NCBI GenBank assembly: GCA_012932295.1 | Contig: JAAONU010000003.1 | Coordinates: 33,590,361 to 33,654,360, forward strand | Reading direction: 5' to 3' | DNA length: 64,000 nucleotides | Source of the DNA: Cyclina sinensis | Taxonomy: Eukaryota > Mollusca > Bivalvia > Venerida > Veneridae | Shown: in pieces, positions 12,508 to 25,147 of the stretch | How positions within the stretch are numbered: the first letter of the stretch is position 1 | Layout: every line of letters starts with the position of its first letter | The notes under the pieces: generated by a model | The model's database searches: none | The model's input: only the letters and a program-made list of their open reading frames with translations | What the model was told of the DNA's origin: nothing | Program-made: the position numbers and the translations under genes

Positions 12508-12750
12508 TTAACCCTTTACTCCATAGATACGTGTTTTAACGCATATGCGACCAGTGCAGATCCAGATCAGCCTGCACATCCGTGCAGTCTGATCAGGATC
12601 TCCACTGTTCACTTTTATATCCATAAAAGTATTTCTGACTGAAAAGCGAACAGTGGAGATCCAGATCAGACTGCACGGATGTGCAGGCTGATCTGGATCT
12701 GCACTGGTCGCATATGCGATTTAACACTTAACCATGTGGTAAAGGGTTAA
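12508..12750. mobile_element. Palindromic MITE with TTAA ends (piggyBac type)
   Basis: A 235-bp hairpin element lies between TTAA at 12508-12511 and TTAA at 12747-12750. Its termini are CCCTTTAC and GTAAAGGG. Arms of about 100 bp (for example GCATATGCGACCAGTGCAGA on the left, mirrored by TCTGCACTGGTCGCATATGC on the right) are almost perfectly complementary around a loop near 12612-12648. TTAA target sites with CCC-starting ends are the hallmark of the piggyBac superfamily. There is no coding capacity, so it is non-autonomous. Confidence 0.8.
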
Positions 12751-12877
12751 AGAAGGTGGTGAAGATGATTGCAATTTTGTTGAGTAACCTTTCTCTACAA
12801 ATTGATATACTTTAGTTAGTATTTTAAGGGTGGTGGTTCATTGATTTTTACTATATTGACAGATGATCTGCCTTTCA

Positions 12878-13107
12878 ATTTGCTATGCACACATTTGCCC
12901 ATAGATTCATGGTATGTCGTTTTGAATTGTTATAATTTGCAATGCACACATTTGCCCATAGATTCATTGTATGTTGTTTTGAATTGTTTTAGTTTGCTTT
13001 GCACTCATTTGCCCATAGCTTCATTGTATGTTGTTTTGAATTGTTTTAGTTTGCTTTGCACTCATTTGCCCATAGCTTCATTGTATGTTGTTTTGAATTG
13101 TTTATAT
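12878..13107 (+). repeat. 57-bp tandem repeat, 4 copies
   Basis: Four 57-bp units carry the motif CATTTGCCCATAG; the first two occurrences of CCCATAG are exactly 57 bp apart. Units 3 and 4 are nearly identical, unit 1 is the most diverged. The unit length is a multiple of 3, so a 94-codon frame with a 19-residue period crosses it. Nothing else supports that frame as a gene. Confidence 0.9.
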
Positions 13108-13298
13108 TGTCAGTTCATTGCTTAAAGAAATAGAAATAGGCATTGTTTTACAAAGTTTGAGGTAAACAATGTAGTTCTGATTAATTTAGTTAAAAGCACA
13201 AAATATCTAGTCTCTCAAGATTCAAAACAACGTTTGGTCCTGTGAGTATATAAACCTGTCTTAAAGCTTTAATAAGTTTAATTATCTAAAAATGCCTA

Positions 13299-13512
13299 TT
13301 AACCCTTAACCTGCTGGAACCGAAAGTGATTAGCCTTTGCCACCAGTATAGAGCCAGGCCAGCCTGCACTTCCGTGCAGTCTGTCCAGGCTCTATACTGT
13401 TGGTAGCTCCATTTTTGTATTTTGATATTGAAATCCCTTAAACTTTGAATGGACTGTTCCAAATTCAAAGCTGGGCAAATCCATTACAAAATTTCAGCAT
13501 GTTCAGGGTTAA
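13299..13512. mobile_element. Second TTAA-flanked hairpin MITE
   Basis: The element lies between TTAA at 13299-13302 and TTAA at 13509-13512, with imperfect inverted ends CCCTTAACCTGCTGG and CAGCATGTTCAGGG. Internally CCAGTATAGAGCC and GGCTCTATACTG form a hairpin around GCCTGCACTTCCGTGCAG. That inner GCCTGCAC..CCGTGCAG motif also occurs in the MITE at 12508-12750, so the two are probably related piggyBac-derived families. Confidence 0.78.
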
Positions 13513-14479
13513 GATACTTAAGTTATATACCTTCAAATATGGTAAAGACTGAAAGAAAAATGAGTCGTTAAAACTGTTCTCAGTAATGGTTTCTATTCAA
13601 TAGATTAGGTAATATTTGAAAACTACAAATAGCATAACCGGATTTGCTTTAATTTTACATTTCTAGAAACTACTGCATTCTTTGAATTTGACAATCACCT
13701 GCGAGTCCCAATTTTTCTGTGATTACTTGCTCAATGTATGCTTTGTAAAAGACAAGCAAGCTTGTTGTTAAATTTTGAAAGTTAAAATGCAAGTTGTATA
13801 TGTTGAATTATCCAGAATTGTTTAACAAAAAGTGCAATAAATTATTTTTGATTGACATTTGTATTGTTGTTGTCTATGTCAAGAAAAATAACCTTTCCAC
13901 AAAAACAAAAGTGAAAATATCACTTAAAAGCTTTAATATTCGTGTAACCATGGTTATAAACATTGTGACAATAAGCATGTACATAGAGTTCAAATGTGGT
14001 TTTCCTTACAAGAAATGCCTTTTTTATTGGAGGAGGGCATAACCTGTAATACAGAAAGATTTACAGTTTTAGAGACACATCTTGTTCTTGACATTACTGA
14101 GTGAATGCGCAGCGCCAATTCAGTAGAGCTCAGTGTAGTAAATGATGCACTGAGATGTAGAATCACACCCTTGTACTATCAGTCCTGTACGTTACCGCAA
14201 CTCAAATCGAAAATATGATCTTTTATTTTAATGAAAGTATTTCTTAAAAGTCTATACAATGTCCGTGGAAAAATCTACAGGTACCATTAAATCTCCACAT
14301 TTTCAGTTAAAATATGTATGTCTTCTAGTTGTAAATATAGCTGCGGAGAACACTGACTGGACCATTCACAAAGAGTTTTACTAAATTAAACCTTATTAAG
14401 TGGGAGTAAATCGTATTTCTCAATGAATATATTTAAGTTCAAAGATTAGTAATGATTGTTTTTATAAACTTTCTATCAA
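13513..14479. other. Non-coding sequence, nothing recognised
   Basis: AT-rich sequence. An 82-codon frame from 13794 has no recognisable motif. Confidence 0.5.
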
Positions 14480-17385
14480 GGGCAAATAGATTGTTTTGAA
14501 AAATATTCACTTTGACATCACATAAAAATTAAACTGTTCAATGTTAGACAGCTGCAACTTTGGAATCATTGTATGATATTGGAAGAAACACGCTTACACC
14601 GATGTAAGAAAATATCAAATTAAATAATATTTTCTTCCCTTAACAGCTCTGTCGTGCGGTTATTTGTATTTATATCAAGGTCTCCCTAAACCTTAACTGA
14701 CGTGAAGTTTCTGACAGTACTATAACGCCTTTTTAGCTAATTCGATTTTTGGGTATCCAACCACTTTTTCAGAAAATATCATTTATATATAAATGGACAT
14801 TTGTACAAAAGTAAATATATACAGATACAGAGTGAGTACAGGAATTCCTTATGCCTTTTCACCTTTATTTATGACTTTCCAGTATCATATGACCAGCTTG
14901 TCTTTTCACAAAAAGATTGAAAAAACTCTGCATGTCTTCTGAAAATGATTCTTAAAACTATTTCTTAGTCAGGTTTTGTGGACATTTTGGGTCGTTACTC
15001 TATCCATCTACATAAATCGCATTTCATGATATGTTAAATAATGTGATTGTTTTTACCTCACCACTTTGGCTGTAAAAGAATTAGTTTAAAACTATGACAT
15101 AAATTTCTGTTGAAATTCCTGTAAGCCGATCATTTCATTTTCAAATGCAATTATGAATTTCTTCTAAAAACAGATTTTTTCATATTAATTTAATTTAATT
15201 AATTAATTAATTAATTAGTTAAGACTCATTTATTTTACATCGATTGCGATACAAGTTCTTACAACTTAGATTCATCACGCTCGATGACTGCTTTCTGGGT
15301 TCCATACCAGTATTCGCGCAGCGTGGAGGAATGTGAAGATCGTAAGAGAATGTCGCCTCGAACCCGCGACCTCCGCATCCTGAGCCCTGCGCTGTACCCC
15401 TGGACCACGGTGTCTCCTCATACTTGACAGATGAGTCGGTTTAAAGAATTTCTTTAAAAATGACATTTATTTTCATTCTATTTCAGTTTTCTCACACTTC
15501 TGTATTGCCTTGTTTAGTTGACATCCTTTCGAGATTTTACATTACATCAATGAGTTGAAATTTTCCGTCTTGTTACAGCATTACAGTCTGACAGTGGATA
15601 AAAATTACATTTGACATCTCGTGATTCGGTGATCTGATTTGAAATCCAAGGCAAATGACATGGTGACATCGATATGTCTTGTTAGCTTGACATTTAAAAT
15701 TCTTCAATGTTAAGTAACTATCTATTCTTGCAAAGTCTGTTTCCGGATTCATAGATAATTTGTGAAAATTGAGACATATTGATCATCGTCTGTTTCAGAG
15801 AGACAAATTCCATTTACGGTTATAAGTGATTTGTTGGGCTTAGTTTAATACGAGAAATTATTCAAGAATATCACTATTATAATTTACAAATTATCAACGA
15901 CCGCCCCTGTATAAAGTTGTAAATATTCCTCATTAGTAGCAGCTTTTATTTCAAATGTGTTCGTTCATTTGTATATTTCACGTCCCTTTTGTGTCGTCCT
16001 AAAGACGTTTTATCTGCTACCATCGATTGCTTTTGCATTAACTATTTTACCTAAATGCAATTCATTTTTTTAAGTTTTGCTGTGGTAGTTTTCTAAAGAA
16101 CACAAATGCTAAAATATGGTACTTTCTAATCAGACTTACTCCATAGCTGAATGTTACACTGTATTACAGTTTGCTTCTCTCCGACAAGTCTATTACCATT
16201 TACTAAACATAGGACAATTTCCTATTTGAACCTTTTACCCTAGTATGTCTTTCTTGTTTATATCTAAGTTGTATTTACATGAATATACAATTTTGCCACT
16301 GTGTAAAATGGTCTAAATCCTGATAATTGCGGTCTTGTGGAAATGTCCACTAATGTTACCACATACTTCTAGTTTCATATAATATGATTTAGTGTGTCCT
16401 TTTTTTGTTTATATCTAAGTTATATTTACATGAACACACATGGTCTTAAATAATAAAACGTGGAAATTAGATTTTGTTTAACATGGTTTTACGTTATAGC
16501 AGTCCTGCCTGACACAATAATTTGATTCCATGTTTTAAGAGGTTTCCAAAAACCTGGTTATCACTATCAGAAAACTATATAAGAAGATGTTTGGATTCAA
16601 TGACGATCTGTTTTCACTTCATCTATTTTCTCTTAACAATTACGAATAAAGACTGTTAGTTTCTTTTCTCTTTTACTGAAATATAGTGAAGTTACTTTCA
16701 AGTTAGGACATGCAACCGCGTATCAAAAGACACTATTATATTCTGAGAAGAGAATTATATGTCTGTCTGCTGAAAAGTATGTGAAAGAGTAGTTTTTACG
16801 AAGCATTTTTACAAAGATCACCTTATGAACTGCTCTGATGTTATTGTTTTTATTGGTAATTATAACGTTATTTGCTTTTTGATTTTCTATATTAAGAAAA
16901 ACTGATGGAATAAAACGATTTTAAAATATTTAATCAAAATAGTTAAATCTGCAAAACTGTGTTTCTAGTGTTAGATGTAATCGTATTGGGTTTAATGGAC
17001 ACTTAACAGAAACAAAGAAGTTATTCTGCATTTATTTTGCAGATTTTGCAAAGAAAAATTATCTTAATATCTTTTTGGTTTTGATGTTTAGTGAACAGAA
17101 AACATTTAAACATTTAATCATAAAAGTAAAAAGATAAATTGCAGCAAATGCATAACAGTTCTAAAAACACCTTAAATGTCAAATTGATTAGTTATGGAAC
17201 TTTAATTTTTACAAATGTTCGAATTTACTTGATAAGAAAGTTATTTAATGAAAACATTACTGATAAACACATAATTTACTATCCTTTTTACACGTTCTCA
17301 ATTTTGTTTAGCGACAATGGCTGGACATGTATGTGGCAGCAGCGAGAACATCATATAAAAGAAGGCAGAAGTGTAACTAATTAAT
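14480..17385. repeat. Left copy of a ~3.4-kb tandem segmental duplication
   Basis: Collinear similarity with 17865-20805. Anchors: TAACAGCTCTGTCGTGC at 14641 (right copy 18059), TTTTCCGTCTTGTTACAGCA at 15561 (right 19234), TTCTGAGAAGAGAATT at 16741 (right 20164), and ATAAAAGAAGGCAGAAGT near 17353 (right about 20786). Similarity is uneven; the block about 15533-15790 is the best conserved. The copy contains a SINE (about 15275-15425) missing on the right and an internal ~150-bp duplication marked by TATATCTAAGTT at about 16260 and 16410. No gene is apparent in it. Confidence 0.85.
15275..15425 (-). mobile_element. tRNA-derived SINE-like insertion
   Basis: Read on the minus strand from about 15418, the sequence has an A-box-like TGGTCCAGGGGT and a B-box-like GGGTTCGAGGC (about 15357-15366) at tRNA spacing, but no complete cloverleaf. 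It is GC-rich unlike its surroundings. The homologous spot in the right copy of the duplication (about 19070-19100) lacks it, so it inserted after the duplication or was lost from the other copy. Confidence 0.65.
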
Positions 17386-17864
17386 TGTTGGTTTTAAGAG
17401 TAAACAAACTTTTTAAGTAAATAGTTCGCCTTTGTTCATGTGGAAATGTCATTTTTCTAGATACAGACAAAAACAATATAGATGTGAATCAAATTTCATT
17501 TACTGCCATTTTTGTTAAACAATTCTGGTTAGTTTCAACATAATTTGCATTTTAATTTTCAACATCTAATAATCTATCATTCAAATATCGGTGGAAACAA
17601 TATCAATTTGTATTTGGAACCTTTTCTCAATTAATCGAGATCATATTTCAAATACAATAAGAGTCATGCATTTATTTCTACATGAATAGCTAAAAGTAAA
17701 AAAGAAAATACAATTTCAAGTATAGCTATTAGTTATATTTATGACTAGATAAGACATAAATGAATTTACCATATTCAACTTTACTCAGTTGCAGTTAAAC
17801 GTTTTTTTTCTGAAGAAATATATATAAGTTAAAAAAATGTAATGATTTTTTTTCAAAAGATTCT
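17386..17864. other. Spacer between the two duplicated segments
   Basis: AT-rich, no recognised feature. Confidence 0.45.
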
Positions 17865-20805
17865 GTAAAGTGCGAATTGATTGTTTTGAGATAATCACTT
17901 TGACCACAAATAAAACTTTAAGTAAGTGTTCAGTATTTATTAAAGAAGAGCAATTTTTAAAGAAATATTTTAATAATATGTGAAAAAAACATAAGCTTAC
18001 AAAAAACGGTACCTTCAATAGATGTAAGAAAATATCAGACTAAATTATGTTCCCCTTTTAACAGCTCCGTCGTGCAGCTATTAGTATTTATATCAAGGTC
18101 TCCCTAAACTTCAATTGATGTGAAGTAGAGCGCTTTTTTTGCTAATTAGAATTTCGTTTATCCAATGACTTTTCAAGGAAATAATATTTAAATATAATAT
18201 GGACATCTGTAAAAAAGTAAACGACTCGGATAATATGGACATCTGTAAAAAAAGTAAACGACTCGGATAATATGGATATCAAAAAAAGTCAACGATTCGG
18301 ATACAAAGTGAATGCAAGAATTCTTAATGTTTTTTTTTTACTTTCTTTTTTGACTCTTCAATATCGTCTTGTCACAAAAAGGTTGAAAAACACAAAAATG
18401 AAAATGATTCATTTAAGATTACTATTTCTTAGTCAGGATTTGTGGACACTTTGGGTCATTATTCAGATTTTAAAGTTCTCTAGTATGTGTTTTTACATAT
18501 TTCAAAAAGGTTAAATGTTGAAAGCAGTGTGCATTGAATCATTAAAATTTTGTGAAACTAAATAGGATTTATTTTCGTTTCCTTATTCTGTAAATCCCTG
18601 CATTAGAATGTCGTAAACAATTTGTGTTAAATAAACGCGAGGATAGAACTTGATTGGTGATTTTAATGTATGTTATTAAGTTAGAAACATCTTCTAGCAT
18701 ATAGAATACTTAATATAGAGACAGGTCATGTCCAGTGGTTTGCTGCTTTTCAGATTGCCAGAAATTTGTTGTTTGGCACACTTTCGGACAAAATACGAAT
18801 GTGTAGAAAAATTGCATAGGCTGACATCCTAAAGGACTTGAATACACTTTTTTCCCTCACTTTTCCATTTTCCATTTATCTACACCTATTTCATGATTTA
18901 CTAAATATTTTGATTACTTTAACCTCACTACTATTTCTGCAAAGGAATAAGTCCAAAAGTATGACATTAATTATGGTGGGCATTCATATAAGCCGTTCAT
19001 TTATTTTCAAAGGCGAATTGAATATGAAGTTGATTTTCTTCGACAAAAAAACAACAACAAATTAATTAATTTGTTATAAGCAGTACTTTTAAGAATACTT
19101 AACAGATAAGTCAGTTTAAAGTATTTCTTTAAAAAATCATTTATTTTCAATCTAATACACTTATTTTTACTTCTTTATTTCCTGATCTAGATAACTTCAT
19201 GTCGAGATTTTACATTCCGTCAATTTGTTGAAATTTTCCGTCTTGTTACAGCATTACAGCCTAGCAGTGGATAAAAATTACATTTGACATCTCGTGATTC
19301 GGTGATCTGATTTAAAATCTATGGCAAATAACATGGTGACATCCATATATCTTGTTAGCTTGACATTTAAAATTCTCCAAAGTTTAGCAACTATCTATTC
19401 TTTCACAGACTGCTTCCGGAATCGTAGAAAATATGTGAAAATTGAGCCATATTGATCAATGTCAATTTCAGAGACAAATTCAATTTAAGATTATAAGTGA
19501 TCTGTTCGACTTAGTTAAATACGACAAATTATTACAGAGCTTCACTGTTATAATTTAAACAAATCATTATTATTTGTATAAAACACTACCCTGGTATAAG
19601 CTTGTAAATATTTCTCATTAGTAGTAACTTTCTCTGTTTCTAATGTCAACATTTATTTCAAATGTTTCGTACATGTGCATATTCTACGTGTGTCGTCCTC
19701 AAGATGTTTTGTCTATTGTTTGTATAAACTATTTATCTGGGAGGATTCTACCTAAATGCAGTTCAACTTCTTTGAAGTTGTGGTAGTTTTCTTAAGAACT
19801 TAAATGCTTAAACATGGTATTTTATTATCAAACAGACTCTTTCCACAGATGAAGTTAAATTTAATTACAATTTATTTTTTCTCCGACAAGTCTACTGCCA
19901 CTTAATGAACGAAAGGCAACTTTCTGTTTGACCTTTACGTAAAGACCCTGACTTGTCCATGTTTCTGAAAACTTTGTCACTGTTTGTTATCCAAAGTAAT
20001 ACGTTTAACGTTTGATTGATGCTATTGGTTTTTACTTACTTGCATTCGACATTTAATTTATCGTTTATCCTATGTTTTATATACAATTAAGAGTTGAAAC
20101 TATAAAGGTTTTAATGTTCTCTTTTATTTAGACATTAGTCATCTTTCCAAAGACACCATTCTATTCTGAGAAGAGAATTTTATGTCTGTCTGCTGAATTG
20201 TGTCTGAATAGTATGCTAAGGAGAAGTCTTTACAAATCATTGTTTTATCATAGATAACGTTATGAACTGCCCTGATGTTGTCTTTTACTGGTATAGATTA
20301 ATGGCATTTTCTTTTGTTGTTATTTTCCGTATTGAGAAACATTGATGGAATAAAATGATTTTCAAACTGTTTATCAAATTAAAATTGAAATCTGCAAAAC
20401 TGTGTTTCCTTTGTTAGATGTAAATGTATCTGATTTAATGGATACTTAACATGAAACCAAATTAGAAGTTCTTTTGCATTTAATGTGCAGATTTTGCAAT
20501 AGAAAACATTACCTAAATATCTTTTGGTTGTAATGTTTAATGATATGAAAACCTTTAAGCACTTAAAGTTAAAAGACAAATTGGTGCAAATTCATAGAAG
20601 TTCTGAAAGCAGCTTAAATGTCAAGTTTCTGATTAGTTATGGGACTTTAACTTTTACAAATGTTCGAGTTAATTAAATTAATTAAAGTTATTTAATAAAA
20701 ACATTATTTATAAATACACAAATTTAGTATTGTTTTTGTTCTCATTTCAGATAGGCTACTATAGCTGGATGTGTATGTCATCTTATAAAAAGAAGGCAGA
20801 AGTAC
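17865..20805. repeat. Right copy of the ~3.4-kb tandem segmental duplication
   Basis: Matches 14480-17385 with the anchors listed there. Relative to the left copy it lacks the SINE, has a local triplication at 18197-18302, and carries about 400 extra bp between roughly 18465 and 18870. Without an outgroup, a right-copy insertion and a left-copy deletion cannot be told apart. No gene is apparent. Confidence 0.85.
18197..18302 (+). repeat. ~36-bp unit repeated three times
   Basis: Three units contain ATATGGACATCTGT followed by AAAGTAAACGACTCGGATA; the third is diverged. The left copy has a single, diverged version near 14793 (ATGGACATTTGTACAAAAGT), so the expansion happened in the right copy after duplication. 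Confidence 0.85.
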
Positions 20806-22429
20806 AATTTTTAATTATTGATTGTGATAACACTGGTTACAGCACAACAAGTTTATAGCCTTATATAAATAAAAACATTTCCATGGCTTTCATAAAATAA
20901 AGTCGAGAAATTAAGAAAAATACCTCTTGCATCCAACATTCACTACTTTTATAACGCAAGAGTAACGTTTTGCATGAAATATTATGCACCTAAACCTTTC
21001 TATGTAAATGCACCATGTTTTTTGGAAGGGTTTTGCCTATGCCTTAAAAGCGATTACATAGTGATATTTTGCTGCACATAATAAATAGATTTTAAAACCC
21101 ATAATAGCCAATCAAAAAATGTTAAGTAGCATGTGGAATTGTACAAGTACGTTTTTTATGTTTATACATCCAGAAAATACAGAGCTATGGTCCTTGACTT
21201 AGTATTTCGCATACTTCCACATTTTTCTGTCACAAGTTCCTCAAACATGCTTTTGAACTTAAATTCATGAAACTGATGAAGAATTTATATCAGTATATTA
21301 AATTGTGTACTTGGGTAATTGGTGCAAGATTTATGTGAAACCAATAACAACACAGCTAAGTCCTCAAAATAGAATATTCAGTAACCTAGTATTGCTGCAC
21401 TTGACGTACTTTAATAGTGTCTTTATACCCGAAGTCTGTTGATTTATGATATTTCTTTCTTTCTTTCTTTTAATGCAAACGAGTACCCTGTAAGAACACT
21501 TGCTACACGTTACTCCAATGTGTCAAAACACATATCAGCCTGAATAATTTCCATAAAGAAATTTACATTTAAAATGTTTATGAGCATTTCATTATATTTT
21601 TGTTTAATGAAACAGTTTGCATATACGGATTTTGTTTCTGCTAGAAGGCTTTTCTTGATAATGTCCTAGAAATATGTTTGCCCAGTTCCTAACCGAAAAG
21701 TCACACATCTGTTTTGATGGTGAATATACTGAACGTGTGCTTTTGTTTGTGTTTATGATTAACCTTCAAAATAGATAAAAACAGTTATTTTTATTGCATG
21801 TGTTAAACCTAGATTGAACATTTAAAACTGTTTACAGGTATCTGACACGTGCCTTAATGCAAACATATTCCACAGTGAGCAACCATGGTATAATTAATAT
21901 ACACTTTTATGCAATAAACTCCTGATCAGGTCAATAAAACCAATGAATGACTTACAGTGTTTAATTGGACATAGATTTTAATGACAAAGCTCTGCTAAAA
22001 CTATATTTTTATTTAGCCTCTTGGACATTATAGCAATAAAAATACGCAGTACTTTGCAACTACAGGAATAAAATAGACGCATTATAAAAGCTAAATAATT
22101 GCTATCCATTTTAAAGATGTTGTAAATACAATGCATTCCCAAACAAATGCATTGAACCACAATCTGATAATAATGGACTTTGTTTAAATGTAGTTTAAGG
22201 ACACTGTCATGAGCTTCAATTCCCTGTACAAGTCTATAGTGTAAATACCACCAAGCCTCATTGTTAGACTTCCCAAACGTGGATAATATATATCAATAAC
22301 ATGTTCTAGCTCGATCAAAAAAAAGCATGTCATCTATTATTCTGCAGACAGACGAAGTATTATTTCAAAGTTTATTCCTTAGAAGACACTTGTTGCCCAT
22401 ACAATTTGTGTTTACCTGTTTAAGAAGGG
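20806..22429. other. Non-coding sequence with a short TTTC microsatellite
   Basis: No gene recognised. A short (TTTC)n tract lies near 21450-21470. Confidence 0.5.
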
Positions 22430-22925
22430 AATCACCATTACTTTAGTAATGACTAAGTGCCCATAACTCTGCCAAAAATAATCCGAGAAGAAACTTCTGA
22501 CGATATGCACAAGTAGGCTTCGTGACAAACATTCCTGTGATGTTTCAATGAAATTCTCCATACGGTTTTGGAGATGAAGTGTGGACAAGACTTTAATATA
22601 AAATTTAGAGTAAAAATAATGACTAAGTGCCAATAACTCTGCCAAAATTAAATCGAGCAAAATCTCCTGACCATATGCACAACTAGGCTTGGTGACAATC
22701 ACTTCTATTAAGTTTCAGTGAAATTCCTCAAGTGGTTTTGGAGATGACAAGATTTTAGAGTGAAAAAAATGACTAAGTGCCCATAACTCTGCCAAAAATA
22801 AATTGAGCAGAATCACCTGACGAAATACACAACTAGGCTTGGTTTTACCGGACAGACAGACGGATGGACGGACGGACGGACAGACAGTGCAATTACTATA
22901 TGCTTCCCTTCGGGGGCATAAAAAT
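22430..22925 (-). mobile_element. Tandem-core non-autonomous element, GGAC microsatellite end
   Basis: Three diverged units of about 150-170 bp start with ATGACTAAGTGCCCATAACT (at about 22448, 22619 and 22769). They are followed by a GGAC/GACA microsatellite (about 22849-22886) and a terminal hairpin TATGCTTCCCTTCGGGGGCA. This layout of core repeats, tetranucleotide microsatellite and short palindrome is that of bivalve pearl/DTC84-type elements. The strand is by orientation relative to the other copies in this window. The 63-codon minus frame over the microsatellite is a repeat by-product. Confidence 0.75.
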
Positions 22926-23849
22926 TGCAGCAGTTTAGTGAAACAGTATTACAAACTGAAGAAGAAATTAATATAAAAATATTTACTATATATTTAACAA
23001 TCATCTCTAATAAATAAATCAGCTATTTAGTTGAGATGTGTAAATGGTCAAATAAAAAAACTAAATAAATTGTAAAATGTTTCCAACATCTTGCTTTTCA
23101 AACAGTCATAAATGAAAACTTTGCAAACAAAAGTAATCAACAGAAGGAAATGTTAAGCAGATATTATTTTTCCGTGTATGATATCTTATACAAGCTATAG
23201 GGATTAGAATAACCTGTATCTCTTCCGAGAGCAAGATATCATGTTAAATAGGACAAACTTTTTTTTATAATTAGCTGTCAACTTTATAAAGAAAACCTAC
23301 AACATTTTCCTCACAGCTGGGAATTTTTTCCCAATATTTGCTCAGTTTCAATTAAGAACATTGGCTGCAAGTTGCATTTAACTGATAAAACAACGAAACT
23401 GTCAGAAAATCTATAGCTTAAGTGAATTAGTTTCACAAAGAGAAATGATGTCACTGCCTATGATCATTCACGTCTTCATGACAAAAAATTGAATGACTGA
23501 GATTGAAATTGCGGAAAAAAGACATTACTGTCCATGCATATTGTTCTTTATGCTATCATAAATTTGAATTTATTCGTAGAATACTGTTAGAACTATGAAA
23601 CTACCACGAATGATCGACCATAAATTTGGATAAATCCGTCATATACAATTAGAGTATGAAATTTGGTTTTAGAAGAATACTAGTATTTAGTTTAACAAGA
23701 AAAGATAAGATTATCGAATATTATAATGACATGCGTATATTGTCAATCTACAAGTAAAATGTACATATGCAATTTTGTAAATGTATTCTTGGGTTGAAAA
23801 AGTACAAAGAACTATTTTGATTACGGTGAGCTAGGAGGATTACCTGTAC
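22926..23849. other. Non-coding sequence, nothing recognised
   Basis: AT-rich, no gene or element supported. Confidence 0.45.
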
Positions 23850-24500
23850 AAATTATGATATATTGCAATATTTTTAAAATTTGGATTACGATATTACAAG
23901 TTGATGAAAAAAAATACATTAAAAAGGTATATCCCATACTGTTTCAGGAAACATTAGTCTATCCAAATAGAAAAAAAAACTGGTGTTCTTTGTTAAAATG
24001 TTTTATGCATGCATGGTTTTTACGACGCATGGCTATTTTACTAATATTGACACAAAGACTAACAAAACGACCAATTCGTACAAAACTGGCACGATAGATT
24101 ATCTGAATCTAGCAGGGAATCTTTTAGACACATAGCAATTTTTAAGTTTCTGCCGTATTTGGAAATAGTAAACACACACAAATTCCGTACTAGTTTGTCT
24201 CGATTACTTTTATCATCTTATCGATTATATATTGAAACTGGTAAATGGAATCGCCTGATTCGTATACCCATAGATCAACGTAAATGTTTAGTCTGTGTTA
24301 TTTTGGAGTACGAATATCATTTTGTTTTGGAATATAGCCTTTACAACGATTATCTTATACCATCATATTATATTATTGGAGACGTCCAAATATGCTCAAA
24401 TTTGTTTAACTGATTAACTTAGAAAATAGAGAAATTGTTAAGAGGTTGGTATATTCATAGATAAGGCTTTCAATCAAAGGTCATATAAACTTTATAACAG
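23850..24500 (+). pseudogene. Non-LTR retrotransposon 3' end, decayed
   Basis: Broken plus-strand frames show the C-terminal segment of a molluscan-type LINE reverse transcriptase: KYIKKVYPILFQ and NWCSLLK (from about 23905), then SESSRESFRHIAIFKF (after a stop), KFRTSLSRLLLSSYRLYIET (about 24180-24240), DQRKCLVC and EYHFVLEYSLYND (about 24273-24350), and a further remnant to about 24475. These correspond to the conserved tail after the polymerase domain. Stops and frameshifts interrupt it; the polymerase core is absent. The same family recurs at 48900-49980 (minus) and 55690-56480 (plus). Confidence 0.75.
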
Positions 24501-25147
24501 TGAATGAATTATTAACGTTGAAAATATTTACAGTTTGTATTAGACGGTATAAGAATATATTATATAGTTTAACAAAAAAGAAACCTACAAGTTTTAGGGT
24601 TAATTTCCCTTTCTTTCACTCTTTTCGTGTTTCGAAAATTTGAATTTTATTTAATATAATTATGTTCTTGTAGTTCTCCAGCCAACTCTTGTTAATCTCG
24701 TTTTCTAATAGGAGGTAGCAAATGTGAAGTTGTTAATCTTTATAATCCTACTTGGTAATTATGACGCTATATAGTTGTCACACATTGTGTATTTCGATTT
24801 CGAACACTGTGCGACGAATAGAAAAATAGCTGTTCTACCTAACTTGCTGAAAATTAAAATTGAAAAACAGTTTGTATTTTTTTTACAAATATACTATTCA
24901 ACTTTTTCTAAACAGCAAATTTTAGTGTGAATATTTTCGGCATTGATTTGATTACCGTCGTACAAATGATTTTAATGTCAGTTTCATGATTAATCAATTT
25001 AATTGAAGGACAAATTAAACATTTTTTTCCTGATTTTGCATTTCTTATGTGCCAAAGAAGAGGAAGACAAATATATATCTAAGATGTTTGGACACGCAAC
25101 TTCTTTTCCAAATTTTCACAAACCAATTTATGTTTACAAGTTTAGAT
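24501..25147. other. Non-coding sequence, nothing recognised
   Basis: AT-rich; separates a LINE remnant from a Tc1-like pseudogene. Confidence 0.45.

Noticed and set aside
12841..13125. 94-codon frame with a 19-residue repeat
   Set aside because: It is produced by a 57-bp minisatellite; no homology or conserved start.
14480..20805. The two duplicated segments as a pair of LTRs
   Set aside because: They are nearly adjacent (about 480 bp apart), lack LTR end motifs and enclose no retroelement.
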